DNA from: Protula sp. h YS-2021
Taxonomy: Eukaryota > Annelida > Polychaeta > Sabellida > Serpulidae
Length of the DNA stretch: 64,000 bases
Direction: 5' to 3'
Assembly (NCBI GenBank): GCA_949752745.1
Contig: OX457033.1
Coordinates: 17,653,907 to 17,717,906, forward strand
The notes under the pieces were generated by a model that worked only from the letters and a program-made list of their open reading frames with translations, was not told where the DNA came from and did no database searches. Below are positions 60,226 through 64,000 of the stretch, piece after piece. The number at the start of each line of letters is the position of its first letter. The first letter of the stretch is position 1. Made by a program: the position numbers and the translations under genes.

Positions 60226-60411
60226 GGCTTTATAATGTTGGCAGATAGAAGTTGTTTCAACTTCGATTTGCAAACTTTACACAACTTTGATTAGACGTCG
60301 GATGATCGAGGTTTATTCAACGTCGGAAGGTAGACGTTGTTTCGACTTCCGTAAACTACCAAAATTCAACATTGATCCAACGTCGAGTGCGACGGCTATC
60401 GAACGCTGCCC
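60226..60411. repeat. ACGTCGG-motif repeat block
   Basis: Repeated AGACGTCGGATGATCG, CAACGTCGGAAGG, TAGACGTTGTTTCGAC and GATCCAACGTCGAG at 20-30 bp spacing. Related blocks flank the palindrome (61,436-61,570 and 63,940-64,000) and fill the MITE at 16,538. Confidence 0.7.
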
Positions 60412-60480
60412 AACTTAAATGTGCTGATCCAGTGAGCCCCAGTGAACCCGCATTGTTCACTGGGTCAATACATTTAAGTT
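60412..60480. repeat. 69-bp imperfect hairpin
   Basis: AACTTAAATGTGCTGATCC pairs with GGGTCAATACATTTAAGTT around a loop containing GTGAACCCGCATTGTTCAC. It may be a terminus of the ACGTCGG element or a tiny foldback. Confidence 0.6.
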
Positions 60481-60734
60481 AGTTGATGAGAATATGCTTT
60501 TCTTTTTACACACGCATGACTTAAGGCAATAATAAATAGCACCAATTTTCTGTAGTGCTGTTCTGGAAAAACCCCTCAAATAGGATCGCCCTTGAAATCG
60601 GCTGTTTGATTGTAATCTAAAACATTCGGAAAAGATATGTTTTTTGCTGGTGGACATTTGTCGGTGGGACATTTGCCGGTCTAGGATATTAGCCGGTCGG
60701 ACTTTTGCCGGCATTTTGAAAAATATAAGATTGC

Positions 60735-61370
60735 TAGTATTTCATTTTATCTCAGCTCTTTAATAGCAGTTCTTTCGAAATAGTCAAGCACCGGGTTCAG
60801 GCCGGCGGGCGCCTCATCCTGCAAGGTCTCAAAGGCGGTGACGACTTCCTCAACCGGAACAAAGGCCGGCGCTGTGATCATCCGCACGAAAGTACCGGAA
60901 TCTGGATCTGCAGTGCACTGGTTCTACAGGCCTGAACCTTTCTGAAGACATTTTGAGACAAGTGGTAAAAGCAGCCGGTGTAACAGTATATCTTGCCCTC
61001 TATACAGGGGGGAATAGCCTAGTGTAGCTTCTCCCCGGGGGGGGGGGCGGGAGCTGCACAGGGGTAAGACAGCCTGTTATACCGGACACAATTGAGTGTG
61101 GAAAGGCTTCTTGTGCTGCATCCATGGCTGCTCTTTCGAAGTCCATCATCGCTGTAAACGGTCTCATTTCAGCCCTTATCTTGTTGGGCAGAAGTGCATA
61201 AAAGCAGGGCAGGACGAAACTGACATCTGTTTTGACATGGACGGTGTACAGTTGAAAAAAAAAACAATTCCGGAATTATCTTAAATATCCCGTCCATGAA
61301 CATATGGTAGCTGTTGTGGACCAAGTCCAAGGATCGCTCGCTTCCGAACAGCAATATTCTGTTCTCATCA
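60735..61370 (-). pseudogene. Broken MULE (Mutator-like) transposase
   Basis: Three pieces on the minus strand are in order but in different frames. About 61,354-61,170 contains LLFGSERSLDLV, FMDGIFKIIPELFF and ALLLCTSA. About 61,155-61,100 reads TAMMDFERAAMDAAQEAF. About 60,885-60,755 reads MITAPAFVPVEEVVTAFETL, then NPVLDYFERTAI. These match the MULE domain order I know: DGTFK with the first catalytic Asp, a DFE-A block with the second Asp, and the C-terminal FVP...AFE.L...YFE segment. The part between (about 60,900-61,090) is scrambled and includes a poly-G tract. Inactive. The TTTGCCGGTC/GGACATTTGCCGG repeats at 60,650-60,715 may be an adjacent element end. Confidence 0.78.
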
Positions 61371-61435
61371 CCGACGCCACTGTCGTATAAGGGAAAGTCT
61401 TGTCTAATGTCTAATATACGCAGTAAACACTACAA

Positions 61436-61580
61436 TGTTGAAACAACATTTGATAGACGTCGGATCAGCGTCTGATTTCGGTTGATTGCGGAATTGGAAA
61501 CAATGTCCACCTGAAGGCGCTGTTTGTCTGAAGATTGCAAATGGACGTCGAAACAATGTTTATTGTACAGAGATCGCGAC
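61436..61580. repeat. ACGTCGG-motif block bordering the palindrome
   Basis: Contains AGACGTCGGATCAGCGTC, GGTTGATTGCGGAATTGG and TGGACGTCGAAACAATG. Similar in kind to 60,226-60,411, and the left partner of the block at 63,905-64,000. Confidence 0.6.
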
Positions 61581-61642
61581 AGCAGCATTCTATATGCGTA
61601 ATAGTAGTGTGAAAACGAGAGTTCTGCTGCAGTCAATCATCG

Positions 61643-61930
61643 TGACGTCATCAATCACGTGATCAATTAAGCCAATTAAGTCAATTAAGTCAATTAAGGT
61701 AATTAAGCCTGCTGCCACCTGTCAATCATTGTGACGTCATAATGACGTCATACTGTCTGGAAATGACGTCATCATGTCTGGAGCGGAGTTTTGGGTCACT
61801 TTGTGACGTCATACTGTCTGGAAGTGACGTCATCATGTCTGGACCGGAAGTGACGTCATAGTGTCTGTTTGTTTCTATCTGCTTCAGTTTTTGGATGGAG
61901 CGCGCGCGCGTGTTGAGATGACGTCATGAT
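61643..61930. promoter_or_regulatory. Cluster of eight TGACGTCA (CRE-like) octamers
   Basis: TGACGTCA occurs eight times in 290 bp (first at 61643-61650), several in the repeat TGACGTCATactgtctgg / TGACGTCATCATGTCTGG. All recur mirrored in the right arm at about 63,458-63,745. Each octamer matches the palindromic CREB/ATF consensus. Repeated structure alone could explain the cluster, so a regulatory role is unproven. Confidence 0.4.
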
Positions 61931-61989
61931 GAAGGGTAAACGTCACAGCAGAGTGTGCGTAAACGAAACGTCATTTTGTTTTCGTAATT

Positions 61990-62800
61990 TGAAATAACGG
62001 ACTTCCGTTGAAGTGTGGAACTTTGCATATTTGTAACATGTCGCCATTTTAACTGTGTAAAAAGTGAAAAAGTGGGATAACTTTCGTTATACTTGGTCGA
62101 TTTACATGAAAATTTCACTGTTTGATTCAGTTTTATATCTAGTTTTGTTATAAAGTGGTCACAGGCTATTTGCGCAGCTGGCTGTATGCATAATGTGACA
62201 TGCAGCCATTTTAACTTTGTAAAAAGTGAAAAAGTGGGATAACTTTCGCTATAGTTGACGGATTTGCATGAAAATTTCACTGTTTGATTCAGTTTTATGT
62301 AAAGTTTTAACATTAAGTGGTCACGGGCTATTTACACCGGTGGTTGTATGCATAATGTGACATGCCGCCATTTTAACTTTGTAAAAAGTGAAAAAGTGGG
62401 ATAACTTTCGCTATAGTTGACGGATTTGCATGAAAATTTCACTGTTTGATTCAGTTTTATATCTAGTTTTGTTATAAAGTGGTCACAGGCTATTTACACC
62501 GGTGGCTGTATGCATTTTTGTAACATGCCGCCATTTTAACCTTGTAAAAAGTGGAAAATTGGCATAACTTTCGCTATAGTTGGTCGATTTGCATGAAACT
62601 TTCACTGTTTGGTTCAGTTTTATATCTAGTTTTTGTTATAATGTAGTCATGGGCTATTTGCGCAGCTGGCTGTAGGCATAATTTGACATTCGCCATTTTA
62701 ACTTTTTAAAAAGTGGAAAAGTGTAATAACTTTCGTTATGGTTAACCGATTTGAATGAAAATTTCACCATTGAATTCAGTTTGATGTCTTAGTTTTACAG
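61990..62800. repeat. 162-bp satellite, five tandem copies
   Basis: The landmark CCATTTTAACTTTGTAAAAAGTG starts at 62044, 62206, 62368, 62531 and 62693 (spacing 162-163). Each copy also has GATAACTTTCGCTATAGTTG and GAAAATTTCACTGTTTGATTCAG. Because 162 is a multiple of three, a minus-strand frame stays open across two copies by periodicity. The right palindrome arm carries about 2.5 inverted copies. Confidence 0.9.
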
Positions 62801-63904
62801 TAGTTTGTGCATAGGTGGGTTATTGGAATGGCGCGCGCCCACCATTCAAACATGTGTTTGAATTATTTTTTTTACGTCAAACTATTGTTCAACAAGTTGT
62901 TTAGCAATTGTACAACAATTGTTTAACACGCTGTTGTTCAACATGTTCAACATGTTGTTGAACATGTTCAACTATAGCGAAAGTTATCCCACTTTTTCAC
63001 TTTTTACAAAGTTAAAATGGCGGCATGTCACATTATGCATACAACCACCGGTGTAAATAGCCCGTGACCACTTAATGTTAAAACTTTACATAAAACTGAA
63101 TCAAACAGTGAAATTTTCATGCAAATCCGTCAACTATAGCGAAAGTTATCCCACTTTTTCACTTTTTACAAAGTTAAAATGGCTGCATGTCACATTATGC
63201 ATACAGCCAGCTGCGCAAATAGCCTGTGACCACTTTATAACAAAACTAGATATAAAACTGAATCAAACAGTGAAATTTTCATGTAAATCGACCAAGTATA
63301 ACGAAAGTTATCCCACTTTTTCACTTTTTACACAGTTAAAATGGCGACATGTTACAAATATGCAAAGTTCCACACTTCAACGGAAGTCCGTTATTTCAAA
63401 TTACGAAAACAAAATGACGTTTCGTTTACGCACACTCTGCTGTGACGTTTACCCTTCATCATGACGTCATCTCAACACGCGCGCGCGCTCCATCCAAAAA
63501 CTGAAGCAGATAGAAACAAACAGACACTATGACGTCACTTCCGGTCCAGACATGATGACGTCACTTCCAGACAGTATGACGTCACAAAGTGACCCAAAAC
63601 TCCGCTCCAGACATGATGACGTCATTTCCAGACAGTATGACGTCATTATGACGTCACAATGATTGACAGGTGGCAGCAGGCTTAATTACCTTAATTGACT
63701 TAATTGACTTAATTGGCTTAATTGATCACGTGATTGATGACGTCACGATGATTGACTGCAGCAGAACTCTCGTTTTCACACTACTCGTAATATTTCAATC
63801 GAGAATCACTATCCAAATACTGACACTGATAAGGTGTCAAGGTAAAAAAAAAAAACGCCAACGGCTTCGGTTATGCCATAACGCAAGAATATATATATGA
63901 AATA

Positions 63905-64000
63905 TACCCAGTAAAGAAAGAGACCTTGGATTAACATTAGACAGACGTCGCACCCGACGTCGGATCAACGTCGAATTTTGGTTGTTTAAGGAAATCGAAT
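63905..64000. repeat. ACGTCGG-motif block at window end
   Basis: AGACAGACGTCGCACCCGACGTCGGATCAACGTCG, in two overlapping motifs, then TTTTGGTTGTTTAAGG. It continues beyond the window. Confidence 0.6.

Larger units (their letters stand above)
61603..63785. repeat. Large palindrome: 818-bp inverted arms, 547-bp spacer
   Basis: Arms 61603-62420 and 62968-63785 are reverse complements with no indel: every coordinate pair checked sums to 125,388, including a 129-codon frame identical on both arms (61924-62313 minus, 63075-63464 plus). Outside, the match stops at once. The spacer (62421-62967) contains the rest of the 162-bp satellite and a palindromic AT-rich end (ATTGTACAACAATTG, GTTCAACATGTTGTTGAAC). 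It is probably a foldback-type mobile element or a recent inverted duplication; an assembly artefact is possible. Confidence 0.88.

Noticed and set aside
61924..63464. Two identical 129-residue frames as a duplicated gene
   Set aside because: They arise because the 162-bp satellite has a length divisible by three and the arms are inverted copies; the product is a repeat translation.

Overview
The window looks like nuclear DNA of a marine invertebrate animal, most plausibly a lophotrochozoan such as a gastropod mollusc. That placement is inferred from a CED-1/Draper/MEGF-like receptor family, a spliced zinc-finger gene and a heavy load of degenerate DNA transposons; no sequence here fixes the species. 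There are no bacterial operons, rRNA, tRNA or CRISPR arrays.

The dominant structure is a decayed tandem segmental duplication of roughly 12-13 kb units between about 1 and 52,200. Each unit runs, on the + strand, through (i) the last exons of a C2H2 zinc-finger-type gene, (ii) a 13-bp tandem repeat, (iii) a fossil Tc1/mariner transposon, (iv) a single-exon receptor gene on the minus strand, (v) a small foldback element built from ~15-bp repeats, and (vi) AT-rich flank ending in a decayed retroelement reverse-transcriptase remnant. The full units are U1 (1-13,840), U2 (13,840-26,280) and U3b (29,440 to about 41,600). U3a (26,280-29,440), U4a (43,156-45,070) and U4b (45,070-52,200) are truncated or rearranged.

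The receptor paralogs are type I membrane proteins: signal peptide, Cys-rich EGF-like module, discoidin/F5/8-like domain, second EGF/laminin-type module, FN3-like domain, one transmembrane helix, and usually a long cytoplasmic tail with YxN and ITAM-like tyrosine motifs. Three tandem copies are intact (4220-5944, 18927-20645, 31391-33190), two are pseudogenes (27365-27610, 47100-48786), and a divergent short-tailed paralog is intact at 56675-58132. A decayed 3' fragment of the short-tailed type lies at 42430-43155. They are probably pattern-recognition or phagocytic receptors.

Mobile elements inserted at different times date the duplications. Examples are a 593-bp TTAA-flanked MITE and a 610-bp MITE found only in U2, and two 0.9-kb elements with 6-bp target duplications in U1, whose empty sites survive in U3b and U2. 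A decayed DIRS-like retroelement lies at about 39,000-41,600.

From 52,200 the sequence is largely outside the array. It holds a foldback element (54,100-54,910), the divergent receptor, a broken MULE transposase (60,735-61,370) and an 818-bp-arm palindrome (61,603-63,785) carrying a 162-bp satellite and a cluster of TGACGTCA sites.
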